From the NCBI GenBank assembly GCA_041859045.1, contig JBHELB010000039.1, forward strand, positions 1 to 64,000: DNA of 64,000 nucleotides, given 5' to 3'. Position 1 is the stretch's first letter. Each line of letters begins with the position of its first letter. The stretch comes from JBHELB01 sp041859045. GTDB lineage: Bacteria; Hydrogenedentota; Hydrogenedentia; Hydrogenedentales; SLHB01. The position numbers and the translations under genes were made by a program. The notes under the pieces are model-generated. The model did no database searches. It had not been told where the DNA came from and saw only the letters and a list, made by a program, of their open reading frames with translations. Shown here in pieces: positions 52,269 through 60,760 of the stretch.

Positions 52269-54781
52269 AGGTCACCTCCTATCGGCGGGGCGGCAATGCT
52301 CGCCTGTTTCTTTCGCACGTCGTCGGGATACGCGATGCGCGTGTGCTGACTCGTCAGAATGCGGCGCGTCACCACGCGCGCGATCGTATCGAGATCGCGA
52401 AGCGTCAATTCGCACTCGTCGAACTGACGATCCAACAGGCGCGCGGAGACGAGTTTGTCCACCACCTCGCGGATGCGCTCTTCGTTCGGATTCTTGATCG
52501 AGCGTACCGAGGATTCCGCCGCATCGCAAATCATGAGAATGGCGGTCTCCGGGGTCTGCGGCTTGGGGCCAGGATAACGGAAGTCGGCTTCGTCGATATC
52601 GCCGTGTTTCTGCTGCGCGAGCGCTTGTTGATGAAAGAAACTGATCATGGACGTGCCGTGGTGCTCGAGGATGCCGTCGACAATCGGCTTGGGCAGATGA
52701 AAATCGCGCGCCATCTCCGCGCCTTCGATGACATGCGACGCGATCGCGCGCGCGCTGAGGCGCGGCGACAATTCGTCGTGGACGTTTACGCCGGTCTGGT
52801 TCTCGCTGAAGTACTCCGGTCGCCGCAGCTTGCCGATGTCGTGGTAATACGCGCAGACCCGTGCGAGCAGGCCGTTCGCGCCGATGGCGTCGGCGGCGGC
52901 TTCCGCCAACTGGCCCAGCATGAGGCTGTGGGCGTAGGTCGCGGGCACTTCAATGGCGAGACGGCTGAGCAGCTCGTTGTTGAGGTCGGAGTACTCGAGC
53001 AGTTGGATGTCGGTCACGATGCCCGTGAGGCGTTCGAGCGGCGAGAGCAGCCCCGGCACCAGAAAGAGGCACGCCAGCGCGTTCAAGGCGATGAGCCAGA
53101 GGCGCTGGATGAGCAGGTCGCCTGAGGGAGCGCCGCCGGTAAGCGTGGCAGCGAGGATCACGACGAGTCCCGTGGCGGCGGCGGCGAGGGCCGCGCCGGT
53201 CATGTCGCTGCGCCGACGGACTTTGGAGATGGTCAGGGCACCGGCGAACGCCATCGCGCCGAGCGTGATGAGGACGCCCCAGTTGTATTGGTATTGAACG
53301 GAGACCAACAAGGCCATGAGCATACTGGCCACAAGGGCCACACGCACATTGAGCAGGATCGCCAACAGGATGGCTCCCGCGGCGACAGGCACGGCGTAGC
53401 CGGTGGGGTCGAAGTAGGAGATGACGCGGCTGAGAATGAGCATTCCGCAGATGATGAGCAATGACAGGTGCACACGGCGGCGCGAAGGCATGCTGCGGCG
53501 TCGGCTCACCAACGGCACGACGCGCGCGAGGCAGATCAGGGCCATCGCCGTGAAAACGGCGTACGCCGTAAGCTGCGCCGCAAAGCCCGCGACTTTGCCC
53601 TGGCCCGATTGCCGCAGGCGCTGGTGCGTTTCGTAGGCGAGAATGGACTGTTGAGTCCACGGCCGACCCATTTCCTGGATCGGTTGGTATCGCTCGTACT
53701 TGCGCAACACGGACTTCTCTTTGGCGCGGGCATTTTCGCGCTGACGCTCCGTTTCTTCAGGGTAGAACGCAAGCGTGGGGGAGATATCCAACTGTGCGAG
53801 TTGATACGCGGCGTCTTGGAGCTCCTGGGTCGAGGCCGCCACCGCTTCGCCGGTGGCGAGGGTCTGGCGGATGGCCTCGTCGAGCTGAGTGCGGAGCATG
53901 CGGCGGGCGGCCGCAAGCACGGGCAGCGCCGCGGTACTGGTGATTTCCTCGCGTAGCGCCTGGCCCTGGACCGGGGCGTCGCGCAGGATCACAATCGCGG
54001 CGGGCGAGGGTTGATCCGCCGAGGCTTGCTCCGGCGAAGGCAGCACGCCGTAATTGAGAACGTGCCGCAGGGCCGTCTCGGATGCGGCGAGAAGACGATC
54101 AAAATAACGGTATTCGAAGAGCGGCCCTTGAGGGTCGGTGAGAGTCGTGGTTTTCTGCGGGGCGGTGTCCTGCGGAGAAGCGGCGGACGCGAATTCGCGT
54201 TTGGGAAGCGACTCCAGGCGTGGGGTCACCCAAAGCGCCAAAGAGGCCGGGTTCTCGATGCCTTCGAACTGTGGGTCTTGCGCGAGCGTGCGAACGTAAT
54301 TCGTCACCGCGTCGTTTACGAGCACATCCGGAGATTGCGCCGAGGTGGAATCGCGCAGCGCCTGACGCACAACGCGCTCCAAATCGCCGCGCCGCGCCTG
54401 CAACGCCTGCACGCGTTGGCGGAACGCCGCCAGTTGTTCGTCAACGCGTCCAGGATTGACGCGATAGACATCGGGCACCTTCGCCGCCGCTTCGTCTCGA
54501 ACTTTGGCGGTGGCGTCGAGGTCTTCCACCTCGAAGGGGAACTGCGCCTGAATGGTTTCCTTGGCGAGCTCGTTGTAATTGATCTTTGCTTTTTGGTCGA
54601 GGCGCCCTTGCGACGGAGAGAGGGCGAGCGTGGCCAGGATGACCACGAAGGCCGCGCCGTACACCGCCCAATCGCCCAGGGCCCGCTGCGGGTTCCCGGG
54701 CGCGGGTTCTGTCGCCCCGCGATAGAAGCCTTTTCCCATGCGGCCTTTTCGGCGGCCGAACCGGGGCCAAGAGAAAGACAT
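52265..54781 (-). CDS. 7TM-HD family membrane phosphohydrolase (PgpH/YqfF-like)
   Basis: An 838-residue protein. One membrane helix at about 40-56, an extracytoplasmic 7TMR-HDED domain (about 60-370), seven helices (about 400-600) and a cytoplasmic HD domain. The HD motif is in 'YYHDIGKLRRPEYFSENQ' with 'ILEHHGTSMISFF'. In Firmicutes the family hydrolyses cyclic-di-AMP; the role in other phyla is unproven. Start ATG at 54781 inside the phoH stop (TGATG); a GTG 3 bases earlier or an internal ATG at 54739 are alternatives. Position between phoH and ybeY is conserved in many bacteria. Confidence 0.88.
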   Translation of the reverse strand: MSFSWPRFGRRKGRMGKGFYRGATEPAPGNPQRALGDWAVYGAAFVVILATLALSPSQGRLDQKAKINYNELAKETIQAQFPFEVEDLDATAKVRDEAAAKVPDVYRVNPGRVDEQLAAFRQRVQALQARRGDLERVVRQALRDSTSAQSPDVLVNDAVTNYVRTLAQDPQFEGIENPASLALWVTPRLESLPKREFASAASPQDTAPQKTTTLTDPQGPLFEYRYFDRLLAASETALRHVLNYGVLPSPEQASADQPSPAAIVILRDAPVQGQALREEITSTAALPVLAAARRMLRTQLDEAIRQTLATGEAVAASTQELQDAAYQLAQLDISPTLAFYPEETERQRENARAKEKSVLRKYERYQPIQEMGRPWTQQSILAYETHQRLRQSGQGKVAGFAAQLTAYAVFTAMALICLARVVPLVSRRRSMPSRRRVHLSLLIICGMLILSRVISYFDPTGYAVPVAAGAILLAILLNVRVALVASMLMALLVSVQYQYNWGVLITLGAMAFAGALTISKVRRRSDMTGAALAAAATGLVVILAATLTGGAPSGDLLIQRLWLIALNALACLFLVPGLLSPLERLTGIVTDIQLLEYSDLNNELLSRLAIEVPATYAHSLMLGQLAEAAADAIGANGLLARVCAYYHDIGKLRRPEYFSENQTGVNVHDELSPRLSARAIASHVIEGAEMARDFHLPKPIVDGILEHHGTSMISFFHQQALAQQKHGDIDEADFRYPGPKPQTPETAILMICDAAESSVRSIKNPNEERIREVVDKLVSARLLDRQFDECELTLRDLDTIARVVTRRILTSQHTRIAYPDDVRKKQASIAAPPIGGDL

Positions 54782-55764
54782 CACCGCGCGCCGCCTGTTT
54801 CGCCGCGGGCGGCCTCTTCGCTTTCGGCCGCTTCATACGCCGCCACGATGCGCTCGACGAGCGGGTGACGGACGACATCGGAGCGGGTGAGATGAACGAC
54901 CGCGATGCCTTCGGTATTACGCAGGATGCGCTGGACTTCGACGAGTCCGGAACGCGTGCCGCGCGGCAGGTCGATTTGCGTGACATCGCCGGTGATGACG
55001 GCTTTCGAGCCCTCGCCCAGGCGGGTCAGGAACATTTTCATCTGTTCCATGGTGGTGTTCTGCGCTTCATCGAGAATGGCGAACACATTGGAGAGGGTTC
55101 GCCCGCGCATGAACGCCAGCGGCGCGACCTCGATCATTTCGCGCTCGACCAATCGCCGCGCGCGGTCGACGTCCACCATCGCGTAGAGCGCGTCATAGAG
55201 CGGGCGCAGGTAGGGGTTGACCTTCTGCACCAGATCGCCGGGCAAGAACCCCAGGCTTTCGCCCGCCTCGACCGCCGGCCGTGTGAGAACAAGTCGGTCC
55301 ACTTCCTTATTCAGCAGGGCCGAAACCGCCGCCGCCATGGCCAGGAAGGTCTTTCCGGTTCCCGCGGGGCCAATCACGATGGTCACCGCGTGGCGCTGCA
55401 TCATATCGAGATAGGCGTGCTGACCGCGCGTGCGCGGCTTGATGGAGATGTCGCGGCGCAACGCCTGCGGCGTCTCGCCCAGCACGGCCCCCATGTCGCT
55501 CAGACGATTCTGGTCCGCCTCGCGCAAGGCAAAGGTGACATCCGCAAGGGTGGGCGTGTGTCCGCGCCGAACGGCTTCGAGCAATTGATCAAGCAAACGG
55601 CCCACACGCGCAGTGACGGCGTCGTCGCCGATCACGACTACTTTCGCTCCACGATCGACGATGCGCACAGGGGCGGTTTCTTGAATCCGCCGGCGCAGTT
55701 CGCCGTTCCGTCCCAGTAACTTGACGGCTTCTTCTTGGCTATTCAGGAGAATCTCGTGTGTCAG
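54781..55764 (-). CDS. phoH: PhoH-like ATPase with non-standard start
   Basis: A P-loop ATPase with Walker A GPAGTGKT, 'TRPAVEAGESLGFLPGDL' and Walker B 'AILDEAQNTT' characteristic of PhoH. Starting at the first usual start (GTG 55668) it has 295 residues, but upstream, in frame, is THEILLNSQEEAVKLLGRNG and further RGAKVV-like sequence, exactly the N-terminal domain of PhoH. The frame remains open past 55764 without ATG, GTG or TTG. I take CTG at 55764, which has GAGGAG 12 bases upstream; ATT at 55782 is another candidate. Probably an RNA helicase/RNase partner of YbeY. Just after the ftsB-like gene. Confidence 0.88.
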   Translation of the reverse strand: MTHEILLNSQEEAVKLLGRNGELRRRIQETAPVRIVDRGAKVVVIGDDAVTARVGRLLDQLLEAVRRGHTPTLADVTFALREADQNRLSDMGAVLGETPQALRRDISIKPRTRGQHAYLDMMQRHAVTIVIGPAGTGKTFLAMAAAVSALLNKEVDRLVLTRPAVEAGESLGFLPGDLVQKVNPYLRPLYDALYAMVDVDRARRLVEREMIEVAPLAFMRGRTLSNVFAILDEAQNTTMEQMKMFLTRLGEGSKAVITGDVTQIDLPRGTRSGLVEVQRILRNTEGIAVVHLTRSDVVRHPLVERIVAAYEAAESEEAARGETGGAR

Positions 55765-55801
55765 GGTCGCGTCGCGCTCCTCTGTAATCGTCCTTTGGGG
55801 G

Positions 55802-56089
55802 TCATTGCGGGGGCAGGTCCACGCGGTAGACCTTTTCCCCCTCGCGGACGAGGTTCTTATTTTGGCGGATGGACTGCTCGACCTCCACGGGGTCGGTCTT
55901 GAGGCGTTGGACGTCCTCTTTCAATTTGTCGCGCTCCGCGCGCAGGGCGTCGTGTTCGCGCTCGATGGCCTGAGTTTCCTTTTGGCTGTCGAGGTAGTCC
56001 CGCCAACAAGCGGCAAGGTCGCGATGGTAGGCGTACCCTGCGGTACCCGCCACCACCGCGACCAACGCTATCCAATACTTGAGATTCAT
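55802..56089 (-). CDS. FtsB/DivIC-like septum formation protein
   Basis: A 95-residue protein: one N-terminal membrane helix (about 3-22) and a coiled coil (about 32-70, with REHDALRAERDKLKEDVQRLKTDP), then a conserved 'IRQNKNLVREGEKVYRV' end. It is the layout of FtsB/DivIC, which link FtsL and FtsQ in the divisome. Position directly after eno, as in many bacteria, supports this. ATG start with GGAGG (2-3 bases from the start, short spacing). Confidence 0.85.
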   Translation of the reverse strand: MNLKYWIALVAVVAGTAGYAYHRDLAACWRDYLDSQKETQAIEREHDALRAERDKLKEDVQRLKTDPVEVEQSIRQNKNLVREGEKVYRVDLPPQ

Positions 56090-56110
56090 AGCCTCCGTGG
56101 GAAGGCGCGC

Positions 56111-57421
56111 TTACTTGGCCGCGCCCTTCTTGCCGCTCCCACTCAGATTATAGAACACATCCATGCCGCGAAATTCGGCCTGCCGTCCCAGTTCCTGCTC
56201 GATACGCAGCAACTGATTGTACTTCGCGATACGGTCGCTGCGCGAGGCCGAACCGGTCTTGATCTGCCCCGCGTTCGTGGCCACGACCAGGTCGGCGATC
56301 GTCGCGTCTTCGGTTTCGCCGCTGCGATGCGAGATCACCGCGGTGTACTTCGCGCGCTGCGCCATCGTCACCGCCTCAAGGGTCTCGGTCAGGGTACCGA
56401 TCTGGTTCACTTTGACCAGGATCGAGTTGCCGACGCCTTCCTTGATGCCGCGGCTGAGGTACTCGGTATTCGTGACGAACAGATCGTCGCCCACCAACTG
56501 CACCTTGTCGCCCAGCGAGTCGGTCAACTGCTTCCAGCCCGCCCAATCGTTCTCGGACATACCGTCTTCGATCGAGATAATCGGGTACTTCGCGGCGAGA
56601 TCGGCCAGGAAGCTGACCATGTCGGCCGAACTCTTCTTCGCGTTCTCCGCTTCGAGCACGTACTTCTTGTCTTTGTAGAACTCCGACGACGCGCAGTCGA
56701 GCGCCAGGAAGATGTCCTTGCCCGCGCGGTAACCGGCCTGCTTGATAGCCTTCAGGATGACTTCGATCGCTTCCGCGTTCGACTTCAGGTTCGGGGCGAA
56801 ACCGCCTTCGTCGCCGACGGCCGTGTTCAGGCCGGCCTTCTTCAGCACGTCCTTGAGCGCGTGGAAGGTCTCGACGCCCATGCGCAGGGCTTCGCTAAAG
56901 GTCTTCGCGCCAACCGGCATGACCATGAATTCCTGGATGTCGACGTTGTTGTCGGCGTGCGCGCCGCCGTTGAGGATGTTCATCATCGGCACCGGAAGCA
57001 CGTGCGCGTTCGGGCCGCCCAGGTACTTGTACAGCGGCACTTCGAGGGCTTCCGCGGCGGCCTTCGCCACGGCCATCGACACGCCCAGGATCGCGTTTGC
57101 GCCCAGCTTGCCCTTGTTCTTCGTGCCGTCGAGGGCGCACAGCGTGGCATCGACTTCGCGCTGATCCAGCGCGTCCATGCCCAGCAGTTCCTCGGCGATC
57201 TTGTCGTTGACGTTCGCGACCGCTTTGAGCACGCCCTTGCCCAGGAAGCGCTTCGCGTCTTTGTCGCGCAGTTCGATGGCTTCGTTTTCGCCGGTCGACG
57301 CGCCGGACGGCACCGCCGCACGCCCCATCACGCCGCTGGACAGAAACACATCGACTTCGACGGTCGGATTGCCGCGCGAATCGATAATTTCGCGCCCCTG
57401 AATACCAGTAATTCTCGTCAT
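56111..57421 (-). CDS. eno: enolase
   Basis: A 436-residue glycolytic enzyme converting 2-phosphoglycerate to phosphoenolpyruvate. Motifs: 'GREIIDSRGNPTVEVDVFLSSG' at the N-terminus, 'GAHADNNVDIQEFMVMP', 'SIEDGMSENDW' (Mg2+ Asp/Glu) and 'VKVNQIGTLTETLEAV' with the catalytic Lys, then 'SHRSGETEDATIADL'. Full length for the family. ATG with AGGAAGGAGAT upstream. Precedes the ftsB-like gene by 21 bases. Confidence 0.98.
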   Translation of the reverse strand: MTRITGIQGREIIDSRGNPTVEVDVFLSSGVMGRAAVPSGASTGENEAIELRDKDAKRFLGKGVLKAVANVNDKIAEELLGMDALDQREVDATLCALDGTKNKGKLGANAILGVSMAVAKAAAEALEVPLYKYLGGPNAHVLPVPMMNILNGGAHADNNVDIQEFMVMPVGAKTFSEALRMGVETFHALKDVLKKAGLNTAVGDEGGFAPNLKSNAEAIEVILKAIKQAGYRAGKDIFLALDCASSEFYKDKKYVLEAENAKKSSADMVSFLADLAAKYPIISIEDGMSENDWAGWKQLTDSLGDKVQLVGDDLFVTNTEYLSRGIKEGVGNSILVKVNQIGTLTETLEAVTMAQRAKYTAVISHRSGETEDATIADLVVATNAGQIKTGSASRSDRIAKYNQLLRIEQELGRQAEFRGMDVFYNLSGSGKKGAAK

Positions 57422-57495
57422 TTCTCGCTATCTCCTTCCTGCTACCAGTCTACTCCACCTTGCGGCGGCACACAAACGCCAAATCGGCTATATCG

Positions 57496-58311
57496 CTACC
57501 CTTTCCAGGGGAACAGCGCATCGCGCAACCCGCGATTTAGGTAATCGTCATGCACATTCTCGTATTCATACCGTTTCCGCCGGGCCTCGACGGTTTCCCG
57601 GAGTCCCTGAGCGGCGTCCGCCGCGGCGTACTTCCGCGCCAGCATCTCGTAGGCGCTCGAAACCAGCGCCACAAGCCAGCCCGGCAGTATGAACGGCGCC
57701 AACGGCAACGCCAGCACCGAAATCGCCACAAAAAACAGAGTCATCAGCGCCAGACCGATGCTGAATCCCGGGTTATCGAGCACCAGCATCGCCGCCAGCC
57801 TAAGCGTCGTCAATGGGCGCTCGTTCTTCTGTACCAACGCAGGAAACGCATAGAGCGCCGTCAACGCACCAAACGCCAATATCCACAACGCCAATCCGCT
57901 CAGCGCATAGCCGAGCCAGCTCAGCGAGGGGCCCAATCGCTGGGAGTAAAAAAACACGCTGCTTGCCAGGCAGATTGTCGCGATCGTGTAAATGGCGCCC
58001 AATGCCGCCGCACACCCCGCGTAGCGCCGTATTCCCTCGAAAAAAGTCCCCAGTTGGCCATCGCGCGTGTCGATGAGCTGCTTTGCCAACGCGGCCATCC
58101 CGGCGGTCATCACCGGAACCAGCACCGCGACACTGAGCAACGCGAACGGCGCAGCCAAGAGCAACATCCCCGGTCCGCCGCTCACCAACAGCGATATTCC
58201 CAGCAGCAGCGGCGTCAACGCCACCACCGACCACAAGAACGACGCAACGATAAGCTTCCCGAGGTGGTCGTAGGTCACCCAGAAGGCCATTTTCATGGCC
58301 CGCCCGAGCAC
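57496..58311 (-). CDS. multipass membrane protein (DUF624/YesL-like)
   Basis: A 271-residue protein with five or six helices (about 18-38, 45-75, 90-115, 130-160, 175-215). The C-terminal 45 residues are charged, with 'ARRKRYEYENVHDDYLNRG'. The N-terminal 'AFWVTYDHLGKLIVASFLWSVVALTP' resembles DUF624/YesL proteins, which are often near sugar transporters, but resemblance is loose. GTG start with GGGAGGGAA 5 bases upstream. It lies between surA-like and eno genes. Confidence 0.65.
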   Translation of the reverse strand: MLGRAMKMAFWVTYDHLGKLIVASFLWSVVALTPLLLGISLLVSGGPGMLLLAAPFALLSVAVLVPVMTAGMAALAKQLIDTRDGQLGTFFEGIRRYAGCAAALGAIYTIATICLASSVFFYSQRLGPSLSWLGYALSGLALWILAFGALTALYAFPALVQKNERPLTTLRLAAMLVLDNPGFSIGLALMTLFFVAISVLALPLAPFILPGWLVALVSSAYEMLARKYAAADAAQGLRETVEARRKRYEYENVHDDYLNRGLRDALFPWKG

Positions 58312-58353
58312 TAGGGTTCCCTCCCGTCAACCTCGTGCGTTGAATACATTCGT

Positions 58354-59352
58354 CTACAGAAACTTCTGAACGCGGCTACGCTTGCGCTGTTCGTTCAACC
58401 ATTTGGCGAACTTCGCGCTCGCGGCCGTCTCACGCAGCTTGGGCTCGATGTCCTTGCGGACATCATCCAGCGTCGCCTGACCCGCCGCCTCGCGCTTCTC
58501 AGCCTTGAGCAAGCTGAAGCCGGTATCCGTCTCGACAACGCCACTCACCCCGCCTTCAGGCAGCGCCCACAGGGCATCGTCCAGCGCATCCACCAAGTCG
58601 CCCTTCGCAACCCACCCGATCACGCCGCCTTCCTTCGCGCCGGGCGCCTCGGAATGGGCAATGGCAAGGTCGCCAAAACTCGCGCCGGCCTTGAGCTCTT
58701 CGGCCAGCTTCTCCACCCGCGCCCGCACCACCGCGCGCTTGGCCGCGTCGGCCGGAGCGGACAGAAAAATCTGCCGTGCGCGGATGCGTTCAGGACGGGA
58801 AAACTCGGATGCGTGGTCCTGGAAATACTGCGCGACGTCGGACTCGGTCACTTCGACTTCCGCCTCGAACTGTCTGCGCTTCTCGTTGGCCATCCGGCTT
58901 GCGAGAATCATTTTCTTCAAGTTTTCGCGGTACTCGCTCAACGTCAGTCCTGCGGCCTCGACTTCCTTCTGGAAGGCTTCGGCGGTCGGATACTGCGCGC
59001 GTTCCGCCTGGACGCGGCGCTCGATGTCTTCGTCATTGACCTTAATGCCCGCGATCAGCGCTTCGCGCAGGAGAATCTTGGCGTCAATCGCCTGATCCAC
59101 CGCGTCGTTCATGAGCTTTTCCGCCGCGGCGTCGAAAGCCGCCTCGCTGCTCGCGCTGCGCTGAAGCCCGTTCAACGCCGGACGGATCTCAGCGATAATC
59201 TCGCTCTGGAGAATGGGTTCCTTGTCCACCACCGCCACGATTCGGTCCAGTGTCTCGGCCTGAACGGATGGCATCCCTGTCCAAATCACAAACGCCATTA
59301 CCGCCGCACTAACGACGGCCGCCACTTGGCCCAAGTTCATCTTTTTGGTCAT
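58354..59352 (-). CDS. SurA-like periplasmic parvulin peptidyl-prolyl isomerase
   Basis: A 332-residue protein. Signal peptide (about 8-32, VSAAVMAFVIWTGMPSVQA), a SurA N-terminal helical region (35-170: 'IVAVVDKEPILQSEIIAEIRPAL'), and one parvulin domain (about 170-270: 'RIRARQIFLSAPADAAK', 'KAGASFGDLAIAHSEAPGAKEGGVIGWVAKGDLVDALDDALWALPEGGVSGVVETDTGFSLLKAEK'). It folds outer-membrane proteins. ATG at 59352 with GGGGAAGC; the upstream in-frame start at 59433 precedes the signal. Single PPIase domain, as in many non-proteobacterial SurA. Confidence 0.9.
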   Translation of the reverse strand: MTKKMNLGQVAAVVSAAVMAFVIWTGMPSVQAETLDRIVAVVDKEPILQSEIIAEIRPALNGLQRSASSEAAFDAAAEKLMNDAVDQAIDAKILLREALIAGIKVNDEDIERRVQAERAQYPTAEAFQKEVEAAGLTLSEYRENLKKMILASRMANEKRRQFEAEVEVTESDVAQYFQDHASEFSRPERIRARQIFLSAPADAAKRAVVRARVEKLAEELKAGASFGDLAIAHSEAPGAKEGGVIGWVAKGDLVDALDDALWALPEGGVSGVVETDTGFSLLKAEKREAAGQATLDDVRKDIEPKLRETAASAKFAKWLNEQRKRSRVQKFL

Positions 59353-59460
59353 CGGCTTGCTTCCCCCGTGTACACTGATCGCAGGCTCCACGTCTTGAAA
59401 ACCCGCCCTACATTCAAGCCAAAAGCATACCACAGGTGCGGCTCACACTCAATCGAGGGG

Positions 59461-59490
59461 TTGCCGTTCCCTGGCGATTCTTGCTAGACT
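59461..59490 (+). promoter_or_regulatory. promoter of the sulfate adenylyltransferase gene
   Basis: TTGCCG (59461-59466), 18 bases, TAGACT (59485-59490), with TGC directly before the -10. About 75 bases upstream of the ATG at 59565. It lies between divergent surA-like and sat genes. Confidence 0.5.
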
Positions 59491-59564
59491 TTCACCTCTT
59501 GGCGGCGGCGTGTGCCCCGCCGGCATATTTTGGCGGAAGTACTCCACCTCAAAGGAGGTCTCTC

Positions 59565-60719
59565 ATGGCGATTGCTCCCCATGGCGGTACGTTGGTTAAC
59601 CGGTTTCTCAAGGGCGCGGAACTCGAGGCGGCGAAGAAAAAAGCGGCCGGACTGCCGAAAATCACGGTGGACGCCTATGCCGCGTTCGATATCGATTGTA
59701 TCGCCAAGGGCATCTTTAGTCCTTTGACGGGGTTCATGGGCGAAGCCGAGGTGCGCTCCGTGCTCGATACGATGCACCTGCGCCCGGGCATTCCGTGGAC
59801 GATCCCGATTCTGTTGTCGGTCACCCCGAAAGAAGCCGACACGCTCGAGATCGGCGGCGGCGTGGCCATCGAAAATGACTTGGGCGAGATCGTCGCCATC
59901 CTTGACCTGCGCGAGAAGTTCACGGTCGATCACCGCGAAATCGCGGAAAAAACCTACCGCACCCTCGACGAATCGCACCCGGGCGTGAAATACACGCTGT
60001 CGCTGGGCGACGTCTTCCTGGCGGGCGATCTCGACGTGTTGGCCGAGCGCACCATCGAGTTCCAGGATCACAACCTGTCGCCCAAGGAGACCCGTGCGGC
60101 GTTCGAGCATCACGGCTGGAAACGGATCGTCGCGTTCCAGACCCGCAACCCCATCCACCGCGCGCATGAGTACATCACGAAATGCGCCCTCGAGATCTGC
60201 GACGGTCTGCTGATCCATCCGCTGATGGGCACGACCAAGAGCGACGATATCCCCGGCGACGTGCGCATGCGCTGCTACCAGGTCTTGATCGACGACTACT
60301 ATCCCCGGGAGCACACGATGCTCTCGCTGATGCCCGTGAACATGCGCTATGCGGGACCGAAAGAAGCGATTCTGCACGCAATCGTCCGCCGCAACTACGG
60401 CTGCACGCACTTCATCGTCGGTCGCGACCACGCGGGGGTGGGCAACTTCTACGGCACGTACGATGCCCATTACATCTTCGATGAGTTCGACCCCGCGGAA
60501 CTGGGCATTACGCCGTTGTTCTTCGATCACAGTTTCTGGTCCAAACGCACAAACAGCATGGCCACGAAGAAGACCTGCCCCGGCACGGACGCGGACCACG
60601 TCATCCTGAGCGGCACGAAGGTGCGCGAGATGCTCAAGCGCGGCGAGATTCCGCCCGAGGAGTTCACGCGTCCCGAGGTCGCCAAGATCCTCATCGAGTG
60701 GGCGCAGAGCGTCGAATAA
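59565..60719 (+). CDS. sat: sulfate adenylyltransferase (ATP sulfurylase)
   Basis: A 384-residue enzyme of the Sat (not CysDN) type, making APS from sulfate and ATP. Key residues: 'FQTRNPIHRAHEY' (active-site HxxH), 'MGTTKSDDIPGDVR', 'FIVGRDHAGVGNFYG'. Full length. ATG at 59565 with AAGGAGG. No APS reductase or kinase genes are adjacent, so whether it serves assimilation or another sulfur reaction is open. The gene after it has its start within a hairpin. Confidence 0.96.
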   Translation: MAIAPHGGTLVNRFLKGAELEAAKKKAAGLPKITVDAYAAFDIDCIAKGIFSPLTGFMGEAEVRSVLDTMHLRPGIPWTIPILLSVTPKEADTLEIGGGVAIENDLGEIVAILDLREKFTVDHREIAEKTYRTLDESHPGVKYTLSLGDVFLAGDLDVLAERTIEFQDHNLSPKETRAAFEHHGWKRIVAFQTRNPIHRAHEYITKCALEICDGLLIHPLMGTTKSDDIPGDVRMRCYQVLIDDYYPREHTMLSLMPVNMRYAGPKEAILHAIVRRNYGCTHFIVGRDHAGVGNFYGTYDAHYIFDEFDPAELGITPLFFDHSFWSKRTNSMATKKTCPGTDADHVILSGTKVREMLKRGEIPPEEFTRPEVAKILIEWAQSVE

Positions 60720-60728
60720 ACCATCCCT

Positions 60729-60760
60729 CATCCTGGGCGTCCTCCGGGGCGCCCAGGATG
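60729..60760 (+). promoter_or_regulatory. hairpin that includes the start codon of the phosphodiesterase gene
   Basis: CATCCTGGGCG (60729-60739) is the exact complement of CGCCCAGGATG (60750-60760); the loop is 10 bases. The last ATG is the start codon of the next gene. There is no T-run, so it is a weak terminator for sat, and more likely limits translation. Confidence 0.5.

Noticed and set aside
55721..57544. A 607-codon plus-strand open frame opposite enolase and the ftsB-like gene
   Set aside because: Antisense to enolase, whose identity is certain. Composition is shadow-like, rich in Arg, His and Val, with no ribosome-binding site.
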